Counted from the stretch's first letter, positions 1-9,668 are shown. The stretch: 64,000 bases of DNA from JAYPWI01 sp964629575 (GCA_964629575.1 CAZVUM010000003.1:1-64000), one strand, 5' to 3'. Notes: generated from the letters alone by a model not told the origin. Program-made: numbers and translations.

Positions 1-1
1 C

Positions 2-76
2 GCCCGAGTAGCTCAGTGGCAGAGCGGCTCTCTCGTAAAGAGCAGGTCGTGGGTTCAATCCCCACCTCGGGCTCCA
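2..76 (+). tRNA. tRNA-Thr (anticodon CGU)
   Basis: The sequence folds into a complete cloverleaf. The 7-bp acceptor stem pairs 2-8 with 66-72, the D stem is GCTC/GAGC, the anticodon stem is GCTCT/AGAGC around the loop CTCGTAA, and the T stem GTGGG/CCCAC encloses TTCAATC. The anticodon CGT reads ACG threonine codons. The discriminator base is T73 and the 3' CCA (74-76) is encoded in the DNA. The gene stands alone on the plus strand, with its neighbour on the opposite strand. Confidence 0.97.
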
Positions 77-108
77 TTCCCCGGCGGGCTGACCGCCCGG
101 GCTTCGGA

Positions 109-1140
109 TCAGCTGAGCTCGAGCAAGAGCTTCTGGAGAAGCAGCTTCTCGTTGGGGTTCCGCTGCAGGGCGACCCCGGCGTCCACCACCGCCTCCAGCT
201 GCATGGCACCCGTGGCGGCATCGGTGTCCCGAGCTGCGATGCGTTCCCGCAATGCCTGGCCCAACGCGGCGAACCCCATCTGTAGCTCGTCCATTCGCAG
301 GCGCCGCAACTCCCGCTTCTGGCGTTCGTCGAATCCGGCCCGACCCAGCCCGCGTTCGCCGAACTGTTCGGCGCGCTCCTCGAGTGCGGCCCGTTCCTCG
401 ACGTGACGTTCCTCGAGCGGACCAGCGGCGGCCTCGATGAGTCCCAACAAACGGTCCACCTGGGCGGCAGCCCTCGCCCCTGTGCCGTCGAGAGTGCGGG
501 GAAGGGCAGCCCACGCGTCCCAGCGCTCGGCGGCCTGATCGTCGGTGACGAGGAGGCGGGTGCGTTCGAGCGAACCACCCGAGGCTTCGGCGGCAAAGCG
601 CGCGCGCTCGTGATCGATGCCCTCCGACACGAGTGCGGCCACCATGTCGTCCACCGACACAGCCGAGAACTCCACCACGACGCACCGCGATGCAATCGTC
701 ACCAGCTCGGGCGGCACCTCCTCCGCGAGCAGAACGAACAAGGTCGACGGAGGTGGTTCCTCGATCGCCTTGAGCAGCATCGGACCGGCGTCGCGCACGA
801 GGTGTACGTCGACCAGCATCACCACCTTGCGGCGCCCCTCGATCGGACTGGTCGTCGCGGCGCGGACCGCATCTCGAGCCTGGTCCGCGGTGATGAACGG
901 CCCGACCCGCTCGATCACGACCAGGTCGGCGTGTTCCTCCGCCCTGGCGAGGCGACGGTGACGTTCGGGGTCGTCAGCAGACTCCGCCAACAACTCACCT
1001 GCGAACGCCACCCCTGCGGCGCGCACCCCAGCTCCGGAGGGACCGACGAGAAGGTACGCCGGCACGGGAGATTCGAGGGCGGCCCTCAGAGTCGAGACGG
1101 CGTAGCGCTGTCCGACGATGTGCTCGAACGGGTCGTTCAT
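109..1140 (-). CDS. holB: DNA polymerase III delta-prime-like clamp-loader subunit
   Basis: This is a AAA+-fold protein of 343 aa that would work in the clamp loader of the replicative polymerase. The N-terminus MNDPFEHIVGQ and the mid-region LLKAIEEPPPSTLF followed by SRC-type ASRCVVVEF are typical of delta-prime and DnaX proteins. The P-loop position reads GPSGAGVRA without the Lys-Thr pair, and the zinc-binding cysteines are missing, so ATP hydrolysis is unlikely; delta-prime is usually a non-hydrolysing stator. The start was chosen at the ATG that overlaps the thymidylate kinase stop (ATGA, 1137-1140). The tmk-holB order is common in bacteria. The C-terminal part, after about residue 210, is poorly conserved and rich in Arg and Glu. 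Confidence 0.88.
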   Translation of the reverse strand: MNDPFEHIVGQRYAVSTLRAALESPVPAYLLVGPSGAGVRAAGVAFAGELLAESADDPERHRRLARAEEHADLVVIERVGPFITADQARDAVRAATTSPIEGRRKVVMLVDVHLVRDAGPMLLKAIEEPPPSTLFVLLAEEVPPELVTIASRCVVVEFSAVSVDDMVAALVSEGIDHERARFAAEASGGSLERTRLLVTDDQAAERWDAWAALPRTLDGTGARAAAQVDRLLGLIEAAAGPLEERHVEERAALEERAEQFGERGLGRAGFDERQKRELRRLRMDELQMGFAALGQALRERIAARDTDAATGAMQLEAVVDAGVALQRNPNEKLLLQKLLLELS

Positions 1141-1736
1141 CGCCATCCCTCGTAGGTCTCCCACACCCGAGCGGCCACGTCGTCGACGTCGCCCACACCG
1201 TCCACGATCACCCAGCGGTCCGGGTCCGCCCCGGCTAGCTGGAAGAAGCCGTCGCGCACTCGCTGCCCGAACTCGGCGGCCTCGCTTTCGAGCCGGTCCC
1301 GCTCGCCTCCCAGTCGCACGTCGGCCATGTCGAGCGGGACATCCAGCAGCACGATGAGATCGGGAAGGATGCCCGCTGTCGCGAAATCCACGAGCGCCAT
1401 CAGCTGTTCCACCGACTGGCCACGGCCGTGACCCTGATACGCGAGGGTCGAACCATAGGAGCGATCGGTCACCACGTGACGGCCGGCCCGAAGAGTCGGC
1501 TCGACGACCTCATCGGTGTGCTGTGCTCGGTCTGCGGCGAAGAGCAGCGCCTCGGCACGGCTGGTGGGCACGGGACCATCGCCGAGCAACATCGCTCGAA
1601 CGAGCCGGCCGAGCTCGGTGCCGCCCGGCTCGCGTGTCAACACCGCGCCGATGCGCGCTGCCAAGAGCTCGGCCTGCGTCGACTTGCCGCTCGCCTCCCA
1701 CCCTTCGAACGCGATGAAATGACCGCGCGCCGTCAT
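1137..1736 (-). CDS. tmk: Thymidylate kinase (dTMP kinase)
   Basis: The enzyme phosphorylates dTMP to dTDP in the dTTP synthesis pathway, in the cytoplasm. The 199-aa length is normal for the family. The P-loop FEGWEASGKSTQ lies at residues 9-20, with Trp-Glu-Ala where Asp/Pro-Gly is common. The substrate loop TREPGGTELG and the DR-Y motif TDRSYGSTLAYQG are both present. The gene is coupled by ATGA overlaps both to the upstream MFS gene (1733-1736) and to the downstream delta-prime gene, so the three form one minus-strand translational unit. Confidence 0.95.
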   Translation of the reverse strand: MTARGHFIAFEGWEASGKSTQAELLAARIGAVLTREPGGTELGRLVRAMLLGDGPVPTSRAEALLFAADRAQHTDEVVEPTLRAGRHVVTDRSYGSTLAYQGHGRGQSVEQLMALVDFATAGILPDLIVLLDVPLDMADVRLGGERDRLESEAAEFGQRVRDGFFQLAGADPDRWVIVDGVGDVDDVAARVWETYEGWR

Positions 1737-3115
1737 CTGTCGGCCAGCTCCTCTGGGTCGTCGACGTCGTCACGATGGCGCAGAGCGACCGCAGCGAGTG
1801 CACCGGCGCCGAGGATCAGCAGGCTGGCGAGCCAGAGCGCACCGCGTACTCCGGGCAGTTCGAGGGTCCATTGCCCCACCCCGACCGATCCATCGAACAT
1901 GACGTCGAAGAACCAGTCGAACCCGTCGCTCAGGAACCCGCCGACAGCGATTGCGATGAGCAGACAGAAGCGAACCAGCGTGTACAGGGCGCTGAAGACC
2001 CGCCCCCTGAGGTCGTCTTCGACGTTCTCGTGCAGGATCGTGAAACCGAGGACGTACACAGCCCCCGCGCACACACCGAGGATCACGACGCCGCCGAGGG
2101 TCAGCAAGGTCGACGAGCTGGTGACGGCGATGGAGAGCGAGATGCCTGCCCCGAAGACAGCGGCGACGAAGGACCTTTCCTTGGGGAGCCGGCGCTGCAT
2201 TGCTGACAGGCCGGCCACACCGATCGCGACGCCGAGGCCGAGGGTCACGAGGATGGTTCCGAACCCCGCGCTGCCTGCTCCCAACACCTCGTTGTTGTAC
2301 ACCGCACCGAGCGGGATCAACATGCCTCCGCCGATCATGCCGGTACCGAGGCCGACGAGCACGGCCCGCACTTGGGGCGACAGCCGAATGAACTGCCACC
2401 CCTCCCGCAACTCATGGAAGCCCTGCGCCAGATCGATGCGCTTGTCCGACGACTGTCGTTGCTCGCGGCTTCGTGGCACCAGGGGGAGGGTCGCGATCAG
2501 CACCGCGGCGATCAGGAAGGTTGCGGAGTCGACGACGAGCGCCATCTCGACCTGCCCCACATCGCCTCCGCCGAGCCATTCGCCCACTTTGGCGAGACCG
2601 ATGAAGGCCGCGGCGGCAGCAGGGAAAGTCCCGTAGGCGGCAACGAGCGACAGCGAGTTGGCCGAGGTGAGCTGCTCGCTCGGAACGATGTTGGGAACGA
2701 TGGCCTCTTTGGCCGGCCCCCACAAGGAGGTCGCCAGCTCGAGCGCGAGAGACGCCAGCACGAGGGCCCATACTCGGTCGATGAACGGGATGAGAAGGAG
2801 AACTGCCGCACGCGTCAGGTCGCACCCGATCAACAGGCGCTTGCGGTCGATCCGATCGACGATCACACCGCCGACAGAGGCGAGAAAGAACCCCGGCAGA
2901 ACCCGGGCCGTCATCACGAGGGCGATCGCCGAACCCGGCTGATCGCCACCGATCCGCCGGGCCACCTCAATGATCGCGAGAAAGCCGATCCAATCGCCGA
3001 AGGCGCTGACGACCTGCGCGACCCAGAGCCGGAGGAACCCCGGCGCGCTCCAGAGGCCGACGCCAGTCGGCTCCGGGGCATTGTCGTCGGAGTCGTTGGT
3101 TCCTGCGTCGTGCAT
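1733..3115 (-). CDS. MFS transporter
   Basis: This is a major facilitator superfamily membrane protein of about 460 aa with around 12 predicted hydrophobic segments. The N-terminal segment FLRLWVAQVVSAFGDWIGF and the loop DRIDRKRLLIGCDLTRA between helices 2 and 3 match the MFS_3 (enterobactin-exporter-like) group. The substrate is unknown. The ATG at 3113-3115 (MHDAGTND) is preferred; a GTG 24 nt upstream would add eight hydrophobic residues. The stop overlaps the tmk start by 4 nt. This sharing of an operon with tmk and holB is probably positional rather than functional. Confidence 0.85.
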   Translation of the reverse strand: MHDAGTNDSDDNAPEPTGVGLWSAPGFLRLWVAQVVSAFGDWIGFLAIIEVARRIGGDQPGSAIALVMTARVLPGFFLASVGGVIVDRIDRKRLLIGCDLTRAAVLLLIPFIDRVWALVLASLALELATSLWGPAKEAIVPNIVPSEQLTSANSLSLVAAYGTFPAAAAAFIGLAKVGEWLGGGDVGQVEMALVVDSATFLIAAVLIATLPLVPRSREQRQSSDKRIDLAQGFHELREGWQFIRLSPQVRAVLVGLGTGMIGGGMLIPLGAVYNNEVLGAGSAGFGTILVTLGLGVAIGVAGLSAMQRRLPKERSFVAAVFGAGISLSIAVTSSSTLLTLGGVVILGVCAGAVYVLGFTILHENVEDDLRGRVFSALYTLVRFCLLIAIAVGGFLSDGFDWFFDVMFDGSVGVGQWTLELPGVRGALWLASLLILGAGALAAVALRHRDDVDDPEELADR

Positions 3116-3216
3116 TGCTACGGCGACGACCGCGACCACAGGGCGGGCAGCGGACGCGACGCAAACAGGCTAGGCGGTCCGACGAGGAGGTCCAGACCCG
3201 CCCGCGAATCCAGGGG

Positions 3217-5892
3217 TCAGCTCGCCGACGGCTTCTTGGCCGGTGCCTTCTTCTTCGCGGCCTTCTTCTTTGCGCCGCTCTTCTTCTTTGCGCCGCTCTT
3301 CTTCTTGGCCGCCTTCTTCTTCGACCGCTTCTTGGCCGGGCCACGCTCGCGGCGCATCTGCAGCAGCTCGGCGGCCCGATCCATCGTCAGGGTCTCGACC
3401 TCATCGCCCTTGCGCAAGGAAGCGTTCACCTCGCCGTCGGTGACGTAGGGGCCGAAACGGCCGTCCTTCATCACGACGTTGAGCCCGGTGGTGGGGTCGG
3501 GTCCCATCTCGCGCAGCGGGGGCTTCTGCTGCTGTCCGCGACGGAGCTTGGGCTGGGCGAGAATCGCCAGCGCCTCGTCGAGGGTGAGGCTGAACAGCTG
3601 ATCTTCGGTCTCGAGGCTGCGACTGTCCGAGGCCTTCTTGAGATAAGGCCCGTACCGACCGTTCTGAACGGTGATGTCCTCGCCGTCCTCGGGATGCTGG
3701 CCCACCACACGCGGCAGGCTCAACAACTTCATGGCCTCGTCGAAGGTCACCGTGTCGAGGGCCATGGACGAGAACAGCGAAGCCGTCTTCGGCTTCTCGT
3801 CGAGCTCGTCGGGCTGGCCCAGGCTGATGTAGGGCCCGAAGCGCCCTGGCTTGGCGATGACGTCGAGGCCGGTGTCAGGGTCGGTGCCGAGAATGCGTTC
3901 CTCCGACGGCGCGTCGAGAAGGTCGACCGCCCGGTCGATGGTCAGCTCATCTGGCGGGATGTCGTCGGGCACCGAGCAGGTGTCGTCGCCGCGCTTGAGG
4001 TACGGGCCGAACTTGCCGACTCGCGCGACGACCATCTCGCCGTTCTCGTCGACGCCGATCGGGATGGTGTTGATCTCGACGGGATCGATCTCGAGAAGCC
4101 GCTCGTCGGACACCAGATCGCGGAGGCCGGGAAGAGGATCCTCACCGTCGCGACGTCCGCCGAAGTAGAAGTCTCCGAGCCACGGAACCGACTCGCGATC
4201 GCCGTTCGCGATCTCGTCGAGGTCGTCCTCCATCCGGGCGGTGAGGGCGTAGTCGACGAGGTTCGGGAAGTGGCCCTCCATCAACCCGACGGTCGCGAAG
4301 GCGGTGAAGGCCGGCACCATCGCCGAGCCCTTCTTCCACACGTACCCGCGGTTCTGGATCGTCTCCATGATGCTGGCGTAGGTGGAGGGGCGACCGACGC
4401 CCAGTTCTTCGAGCCGACGCACGAGCGACGCCTCGGTGTAGCGGGCAGGCGGGCTGGTGTCGTGGCCCTTGGCCTCGAGAGCCGATGCGGTGGTGGTGTC
4501 GCCCTCGGCGAGGCTGGGCAGCTGACGTTCCTGCTCGTCACCGTCGGTCTCTTCGGTGTACGCGAGTCGGAATCCCGGCGAGGTGATCACCGTGCCGCTC
4601 GTGCTGAACTCGACGGAGCGAGCGTCCGATGTGGAGCCGGCGAGGCGGATGGTGACCGTCTGGCCGGTCGCGTCGATCATCTGCGAGGCGACCGTTCGGC
4701 GCCAAATGAGGTCATAGACGCGGGCTGCGTCTGCGCTCACCTCGCCCGCGAGGTCGTCCGGGGCTCGCCACTGCTCGCCGGCAGGACGGATGGCCTCGTG
4801 GGCCTCCTGCGCGTTCTTGACCTTCTTGGTGTAGATCCGGGCCTCGTCGGGAACGTTGTCCGGCCCGTACTTGGATCGGATCAGGTCGCGCGCCGTCGAG
4901 AGCGCATCGGCCGACAGCGTGGTGCTGTCGGTTCGCATGTAGGTGATGTGGCCGTTCTCGTAGAGGCGCTGCGCGGCCTGCATTGTCCGGGCCGAGGAGA
5001 AGCCGAACTTGCGGCCCGCCTCTTGCTGCAGAGTCGACGTGATGAACGGAGCGGCCGGTCGACGGCGATACGGCTTGGGTTCGACCGACGCAACCGTGAA
5101 CTCACGATCCTGAAGATCGGTGGCGAGCTGGGTGGCGCCCACCTCGTCGAGCACGACAGTGTCCTCACGGACGAGTGCGCCTGTGTCGTCGAAGTCCCGA
5201 CCCGTCGCGAGTCGATGACCGTCGAGGGTGACCAACGCCGCGTCGAACTGGGCGGCCGCGGAGAAAGTGCCGTCGAGGCTCCAGTAGTTGGCCGAACGGA
5301 ACGCGATGCGCTCGCGTTCACGCTCCACGATCAGGCGGGTCGCGACGCTCTGCACGCGCCCGGCCGACAGCTTCGGCGCGACCTTGCGCCAGAGGACGGG
5401 GCTCACCTCGTATCCGTAGAGACGGTCGAAGATCCGACGCGCTTCCTGGGCATCGACGAGGCGGCGGTCGAGTTCGCGGGGTGAGTCGATCGCTTCCTGG
5501 ATCGCCCGCTCGGTGATCTCGTGGAAAACCATCCGCTTCACCGGAACCCGCGGGCTCAGCACTTCGAGGAGATGCCAGGCAATGGCTTCGCCCTCGCGGT
5601 CCTCATCGGTCGCGAGATACAGCTCGTCGGCGTCCTTGAGAAGCTGTTTGAGATGGCGGACCTGATCCTTCGCCCGACCGGTGACGACGTAGAGCGGTTT
5701 GAAGTCGTTGTCGACGTCGACGCCGAGGTTGGACCACTTCTCGGACTTGTAGGCGGCGGGCACCTCGGACGCTCCGTGGGGGAGGTCGCGGATGTGTCCG
5801 ATGGAGGACTCGACGACGAAGTCGTCGCCGAGAAAACCCGCGATCGTGCGGGCTTTCGCTGGGGACTCGACGATGACGAGCGATGTGGGCAC
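3217..5892 (-). CDS. topA: DNA topoisomerase I (type IA)
   Basis: The protein relaxes negative supercoils by transient cleavage of one strand. It has 891 aa. The N-terminal TOPRIM domain shows VESPAKA and ATDEDREGEAIAWHL. The catalytic tyrosine is Tyr318 in ITYMRTDS. The C-terminal half carries several topoisomerase I repeat domains of the form GRFGPY or GKFGPY, for example KDGRFGPYVTDGE. There are no tetracysteine zinc fingers. Instead the last 40 residues are a lysine/alanine-rich tail made of KKKSGA-type repeats, as in actinobacterial TopA. The start is GTG. The gene stands 77 nt or more from the MFS gene downstream and 112 nt from DUF368 upstream. Confidence 0.97.
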   Translation of the reverse strand: MPTSLVIVESPAKARTIAGFLGDDFVVESSIGHIRDLPHGASEVPAAYKSEKWSNLGVDVDNDFKPLYVVTGRAKDQVRHLKQLLKDADELYLATDEDREGEAIAWHLLEVLSPRVPVKRMVFHEITERAIQEAIDSPRELDRRLVDAQEARRIFDRLYGYEVSPVLWRKVAPKLSAGRVQSVATRLIVERERERIAFRSANYWSLDGTFSAAAQFDAALVTLDGHRLATGRDFDDTGALVREDTVVLDEVGATQLATDLQDREFTVASVEPKPYRRRPAAPFITSTLQQEAGRKFGFSSARTMQAAQRLYENGHITYMRTDSTTLSADALSTARDLIRSKYGPDNVPDEARIYTKKVKNAQEAHEAIRPAGEQWRAPDDLAGEVSADAARVYDLIWRRTVASQMIDATGQTVTIRLAGSTSDARSVEFSTSGTVITSPGFRLAYTEETDGDEQERQLPSLAEGDTTTASALEAKGHDTSPPARYTEASLVRRLEELGVGRPSTYASIMETIQNRGYVWKKGSAMVPAFTAFATVGLMEGHFPNLVDYALTARMEDDLDEIANGDRESVPWLGDFYFGGRRDGEDPLPGLRDLVSDERLLEIDPVEINTIPIGVDENGEMVVARVGKFGPYLKRGDDTCSVPDDIPPDELTIDRAVDLLDAPSEERILGTDPDTGLDVIAKPGRFGPYISLGQPDELDEKPKTASLFSSMALDTVTFDEAMKLLSLPRVVGQHPEDGEDITVQNGRYGPYLKKASDSRSLETEDQLFSLTLDEALAILAQPKLRRGQQQKPPLREMGPDPTTGLNVVMKDGRFGPYVTDGEVNASLRKGDEVETLTMDRAAELLQMRRERGPAKKRSKKKAAKKKSGAKKKSGAKKKAAKKKAPAKKPSAS

Positions 5893-6004
5893 GGCGATCA
5901 GTTCTGCAACATCAGGGGCGGGGTGTCAAATGCGGCGACCGGGGCCTCGGCAGGATGAGTGCCGGTTGGCCGCGGAAATCCGTTCGGCCGGAACGTACCG
6001 AAAT

Positions 6005-6976
6005 TCAGCGCGGATGCAACCTCGGGGCCGATGTGACATCCGCTTCGGGGTCGGCGAAACGGCGCGCAAGACCGGTGAGAACGAACACGCCGATGGCTGC
6101 GAGAACCGCCCCCACCAGCGCTCCGAGGACCTCTCCGGACACCGGCTGACCGAGGGACACGTTCTCCAGACCCTCCTCACCGGCGGGCCATGGCCACAGC
6201 ACCCGCAGCGAGCCGAGCATCAGCCCGACGAGGGCGGCGACCACTGTGTCCCGGTGGTGATGCAGCAGCCAGTTGAGGAAGGTCGAGAACAGCGCGAGGC
6301 CCGCAACCGCTCCAATTCCGAAGGCAGCGATCGTTCCGAGATCCCGTTCGTCGATGCTGTGGGTGACGAAGTCGTAGAGGCCCAGCATCAGCAAGATGAA
6401 CGACCCCGAGATGCCGGGCAGGATCATGGCGCAGATCGCCAGGGAGCCGGCTCCCACAACGACGATGGTCGAGGGATCTTCGATCCCCCCGGAGCGAAGG
6501 CCGAGGGCGAAGAAGGCCACCACGGCGGTTGCCAGCATCACGGCGATCCGGTGGAGATCCCACTCCGAGACCTCTCGCCGAGCGATCACCACCGAGGCGG
6601 CGACCAGGCCGAAGAACACCGCGGAGACCTCGACGGGGTTCTCCTCGATCTGGGTGCGCAGCCAGCCCACCAACACCACAACCGCGATACCGATGCCGGC
6701 GAGCAGGGTGAGGAGGAACACCCAATCCACCGACCGCACGCGCGACCAGCCGCCTTTCAGGTCACCCTTCAGGAAGCGAGCAAGAGCTCCGACGCCGCCG
6801 CGGACCTCGGCGATCAGGCGGTCGTAGATGCCGAAAAGCAGCGCGACCGTTCCGCCGGACACGCCTGGCACGACGTCGGCCGCTCCCATGCAGAAGCCCC
6901 TGAAGAGCTGAGCAATCGAAAGCCGCAACACGCTGGGCGACCGTACTTCGTCGAGCTGCTGGGTCACGTGCAGCAC
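6005..6976 (-). CDS. DUF368 membrane protein, putative polyprenyl-phosphate transporter
   Basis: This is a polytopic membrane protein of about 323 aa with 8-10 hydrophobic segments. The signature FRGFCMGAADVVPGVSGGT near the N-terminus and the second half-repeat ILPGISGSFILLMLGLYD are diagnostic of DUF368. Members of this family have been reported to recycle undecaprenyl phosphate across the membrane (PopT), which would serve envelope synthesis; applying that role here is inference. The start is uncertain: the chosen GTG at 6974-6976 has no strong ribosome-binding site, and there are other in-frame GTG codons a few residues downstream. It is divergent from tatA, with 127 nt between the starts. 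Confidence 0.85.
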   Translation of the reverse strand: MLHVTQQLDEVRSPSVLRLSIAQLFRGFCMGAADVVPGVSGGTVALLFGIYDRLIAEVRGGVGALARFLKGDLKGGWSRVRSVDWVFLLTLLAGIGIAVVVLVGWLRTQIEENPVEVSAVFFGLVAASVVIARREVSEWDLHRIAVMLATAVVAFFALGLRSGGIEDPSTIVVVGAGSLAICAMILPGISGSFILLMLGLYDFVTHSIDERDLGTIAAFGIGAVAGLALFSTFLNWLLHHHRDTVVAALVGLMLGSLRVLWPWPAGEEGLENVSLGQPVSGEVLGALVGAVLAAIGVFVLTGLARRFADPEADVTSAPRLHPR

Positions 6977-7103
6977 GTCGGCCCCGAGGCGCGCCGCTCA
7001 ACTCTCGATAGAGACCGGCTTCATCTTCCCTTCATCACTCAGTCCCCACCCTGAGCGTGCCGATACCCGGGGAGCCGCCCCGCTACGGCAACAGGGAGAA
7101 CCC

Positions 7104-7286
7104 ATGAATCTCGGACCGAGCGAGTTGCTGATCGTTCTCGTCATTTGCCTGGTCCTGTTCGGCGGGGCGAAGCTTCCCAAGCTCGCCAAGTCACTCGGCC
7201 AGGCCCAGAAGGAGCTTCGCGACGCCCAACGCGAGGATTCCCCGGCCGAGTCCGAGAGGACCGCGACCGAGGAATCCGTCAGCTGA
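7104..7286 (+). CDS. tatA: Sec-independent translocase protein TatA
   Basis: The protein is the pore-forming or membrane-thinning component of twin-arginine protein export. It has 60 aa: one short N-terminal transmembrane helix (LGPSELLIVLVICLVLFGGAKLPKL), the conserved F-G hinge, an amphipathic helix LAKSLGQAQKELRDAQ, and an acidic unstructured tail. A good ribosome-binding site, AGGGAGA, lies at 7093-7099. No tatB or tatC is adjacent, which is usual for tatA in actinobacteria. Confidence 0.95.
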   Translation: MNLGPSELLIVLVICLVLFGGAKLPKLAKSLGQAQKELRDAQREDSPAESERTATEESVS

Positions 7287-7303
7287 GGGTCCGCGTCCCT
7301 CAG
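7283..7303. terminator. Hairpin between convergent tatA and amt
   Basis: CTGAGGG (7283-7289) and CCCTCAG (7297-7303) form a perfect 7-bp stem with a 7-nt loop, beginning inside the tatA stop codon and ending 16 nt from the amt stop. There is no T-tract. Its position between convergent genes suggests a bidirectional terminator. Confidence 0.5.
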
Positions 7304-7318
7304 ATCCGCTACTAGTTG

Positions 7319-8707
7319 CTACGAGTCGACCGTCACTGTGGAATCATCGCCCAGGCTGATTCCGGGACCACCGTGCTCTGACACGTCGAGCCCGGCGAGC
7401 TCCTCCTCCTCGGACACACGCAGACCCATCACAGTCTTGATGACAGCGAAGACGACGAAGCTCGTGATCAGTGTCCACGCTGCGACGATCAGAACGAACA
7501 CCGCCTGCACCGCGAGCTGATCGAGGCCGCCGCCGTAGAGCAGGCCCGCATCCTCTCGACCCAGGAAGGCGTCGTCGTATGTGGCGAAGAGGCCGATCGC
7601 CAGCGTTCCCCAGACTCCGCACGCGCCGTGGACGGCAACTGCGCCGACCGGATCATCGACCTTCAGCCGTCGCTCGACGAATCCGATCGACAGGACGACG
7701 ATCGGGCCGGCGACCGCCCCGATGATGATCGCTCCCATCGGAGAGACCGCCCCACAGCCAGCGGTGATCGCCACCAGCCCGGCCAGAACGCCGTTGCCCG
7801 CCATGCCGACGTCGGGGTGGCCTCGCCGCACCCAATTCAGCGCCGTGGACGTGATCGCACCGGCACAGGCTGCGAGAAGCGTATTGAGCGCGACGACCAT
7901 CACCCAGCTGTCGGCAGCCAGTTCCGAGCCGGGGTTGAACCCGAACCAGCCGAACCAGAGGATGAACACTCCGAGCATCGTCAGCGAGATGTTGTGTCCG
8001 CGAATGGGGCGGGGAGTCCCGTCCGGCGCATATTTCCCGATACGAGGCCCGACCATCCATGCTCCGACGAGAGCCGCCCAGGCGCCGACGCTGTGGACGA
8101 CGGTCGAGCCGGCGAAGTCGCTGTACACGGCGTCGCCGATCTTCATCTGAGCGATGAAGCCACCGCCCCACGTCCAGTGCACGACCAGGGGGTAGATCAG
8201 AGCTGTCGTAACGAGCGAGAACACCAGATAGCTGCTGAACTTCACCCGCTCGGCCATCGCTCCTGAGGCGATGGTCACCGCCGTCGCGGCAAACACCGCC
8301 TGGAAGAAGAAGAAAGTGGCGGGCGAGAGACCCTCGCTCACGTCGAACAGGTCGAGGCCGCTGAGGGCGAACGAACCCCAGCCGAAAAGGTCGTTCCCTT
8401 CGGTCCCGAAGGCGAGGCCATAACCGATGAAGAAGAAGGCCAGAACGCCGATGGCTGCATCGGAGAGGTTCTTGGCCATGATGTTTGCCATGTTCTTGGA
8501 CCGGACTGCCCCGGCCTCGAGCATCGCGAATCCCGCCTGCATGAGGAGCACGAGGACACCGGCGATGAACACCCAGAGGTTGTCAGCCATCGCCTGGGTG
8601 AAGACGGCGACAGCGTCGCCATCCGCGTCCTGCGCAGATACCGGCCCAGCGAAGAGAAACAGGCCCCCTGCTGCCCCAACGAGGGCGATCAACAACTTCG
8701 ATTTCAC
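7319..8707 (-). CDS. amt: Ammonium transporter (Amt/MEP/Rh family)
   Basis: The protein conducts ammonium/ammonia across the membrane. It has 462 aa with a cleavable signal peptide (ends near FAGPVSAQ) and about 11 transmembrane helices. Conserved elements include LMQAGFAMLEAGAVRSKN, the first twin-histidine site VVHWTWGGGF and the second VAVHGACGVWG. The start is the GTG at 8705-8707, because AGGAGG lies three bases upstream; a longer frame to 8737 would place this site inside the gene. No glnK (PII) gene follows, although Amt genes are often paired with one. Confidence 0.95.
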   Translation of the reverse strand: MKSKLLIALVGAAGGLFLFAGPVSAQDADGDAVAVFTQAMADNLWVFIAGVLVLLMQAGFAMLEAGAVRSKNMANIMAKNLSDAAIGVLAFFFIGYGLAFGTEGNDLFGWGSFALSGLDLFDVSEGLSPATFFFFQAVFAATAVTIASGAMAERVKFSSYLVFSLVTTALIYPLVVHWTWGGGFIAQMKIGDAVYSDFAGSTVVHSVGAWAALVGAWMVGPRIGKYAPDGTPRPIRGHNISLTMLGVFILWFGWFGFNPGSELAADSWVMVVALNTLLAACAGAITSTALNWVRRGHPDVGMAGNGVLAGLVAITAGCGAVSPMGAIIIGAVAGPIVVLSIGFVERRLKVDDPVGAVAVHGACGVWGTLAIGLFATYDDAFLGREDAGLLYGGGLDQLAVQAVFVLIVAAWTLITSFVVFAVIKTVMGLRVSEEEELAGLDVSEHGGPGISLGDDSTVTVDS

Positions 8708-8845
8708 GAGTCCTCCTGGAAAGTCGACACAAGGCAACCTACGGAGGGCCGATTTCGGCGACGTGACCCGGGTGTGACGCGCGCGTTCCGTCTCTGAGTC
8801 AGACGGGTTGCCGGTCTGTTTCGGGCGTGTGAACCGCCGAGGACC

Positions 8846-9643
8846 TCAGCGGTGCTTGCGGGGCACGAAACCGGCCAGGAGGCCCTCGGTCATGCGGGTG
8901 GGGGCCGCTGCGAGCGCCACGTTTCCGGCGAGGCGCTTGGGGTGCCGGACTTCACGCTTGCCCTTCTGGACGGCCTTGACGGTGTCGGCCGCGACCTTCT
9001 CCGGCGCGACGTCGGTGAGCATTCCCATTCTTCGAAACCGCTTCTGCGCCGCATCGAAGATCGGGTTCTCGACGACGCGTCCCCACATGTCGGTGTCGAT
9101 CGGTCCCAGATGGAGCGCGGTGACGTCGACGCCGGTCTTCTTCAGCTCGATTCGCAGCGTTTCGGAGAAGCGGGTGAGGCCGGCCTTCGTCGAGCAGTAG
9201 ACAGCGAGACCGGGGGAGGGGGTCATCGCAGCGAGACTCGACGTGAATACAAGGTGGCCGGAGCCCCGCTCGATCATGCCGGGGACCGCTTGGCGGGTCA
9301 GCAGCTGCGGTCCAGTGAGGTTGACTGCGATGACGTGAGCGATCTCGTCCTCGGAGATGTCCTCGACGAGGCTGTGGGTCTCCACGCCCGCGTTGTTGAC
9401 GAGGATGTCGATCGGACCACCGTCGGCTTCGACCTCGGCGATGAATCCCGACACCTGCGATCGCTCGGCGATGTCGAGGGGATGCGCGGTTCCGCCGAGC
9501 TCATCAGCGAGCGCGGCGATTCGGTCCTTCTGCCGCGCCGCCAGCGCGACGTTGGCCCCTTCGGCCGCAAACGCCCGGGCCATCGACGCCCCGATCCCCT
9601 GCGACGCCCCTGTGATGAGTACCCGTGCCCCTGAAATCTCCAT
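8846..9643 (-). CDS. Short-chain dehydrogenase/reductase (SDR)
   Basis: This is a classical SDR of 265 aa that probably uses NAD(P)H; its substrate cannot be deduced. The cofactor motif TGASQGIG is at residues 11-18. The sequence then has VNNAGVET, and the catalytic Ser-Tyr-Lys triad appears in FTSSLAAM and VYCSTKAGL. The ATG at 9641-9643 is chosen over a TTG two codons upstream. The C-terminus (about 40 residues) is basic and carries KGKREVRHPKR. It is a single gene with a palindrome (9669-9719) in front of its start. Confidence 0.88.
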   Translation of the reverse strand: MEISGARVLITGASQGIGASMARAFAAEGANVALAARQKDRIAALADELGGTAHPLDIAERSQVSGFIAEVEADGGPIDILVNNAGVETHSLVEDISEDEIAHVIAVNLTGPQLLTRQAVPGMIERGSGHLVFTSSLAAMTPSPGLAVYCSTKAGLTRFSETLRIELKKTGVDVTALHLGPIDTDMWGRVVENPIFDAAQKRFRRMGMLTDVAPEKVAADTVKAVQKGKREVRHPKRLAGNVALAAAPTRMTEGLLAGFVPRKHR

Positions 9644-9668
9644 AGGCAAAGGCTACGCCTCCCCAAAC

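Noticed and set aside
3240..3330. Repeat array in the 3' end of topA
   Set aside because: The repeated KKKSGA-type codons encode the lysine-rich tail normal for actinobacterial topoisomerase I.
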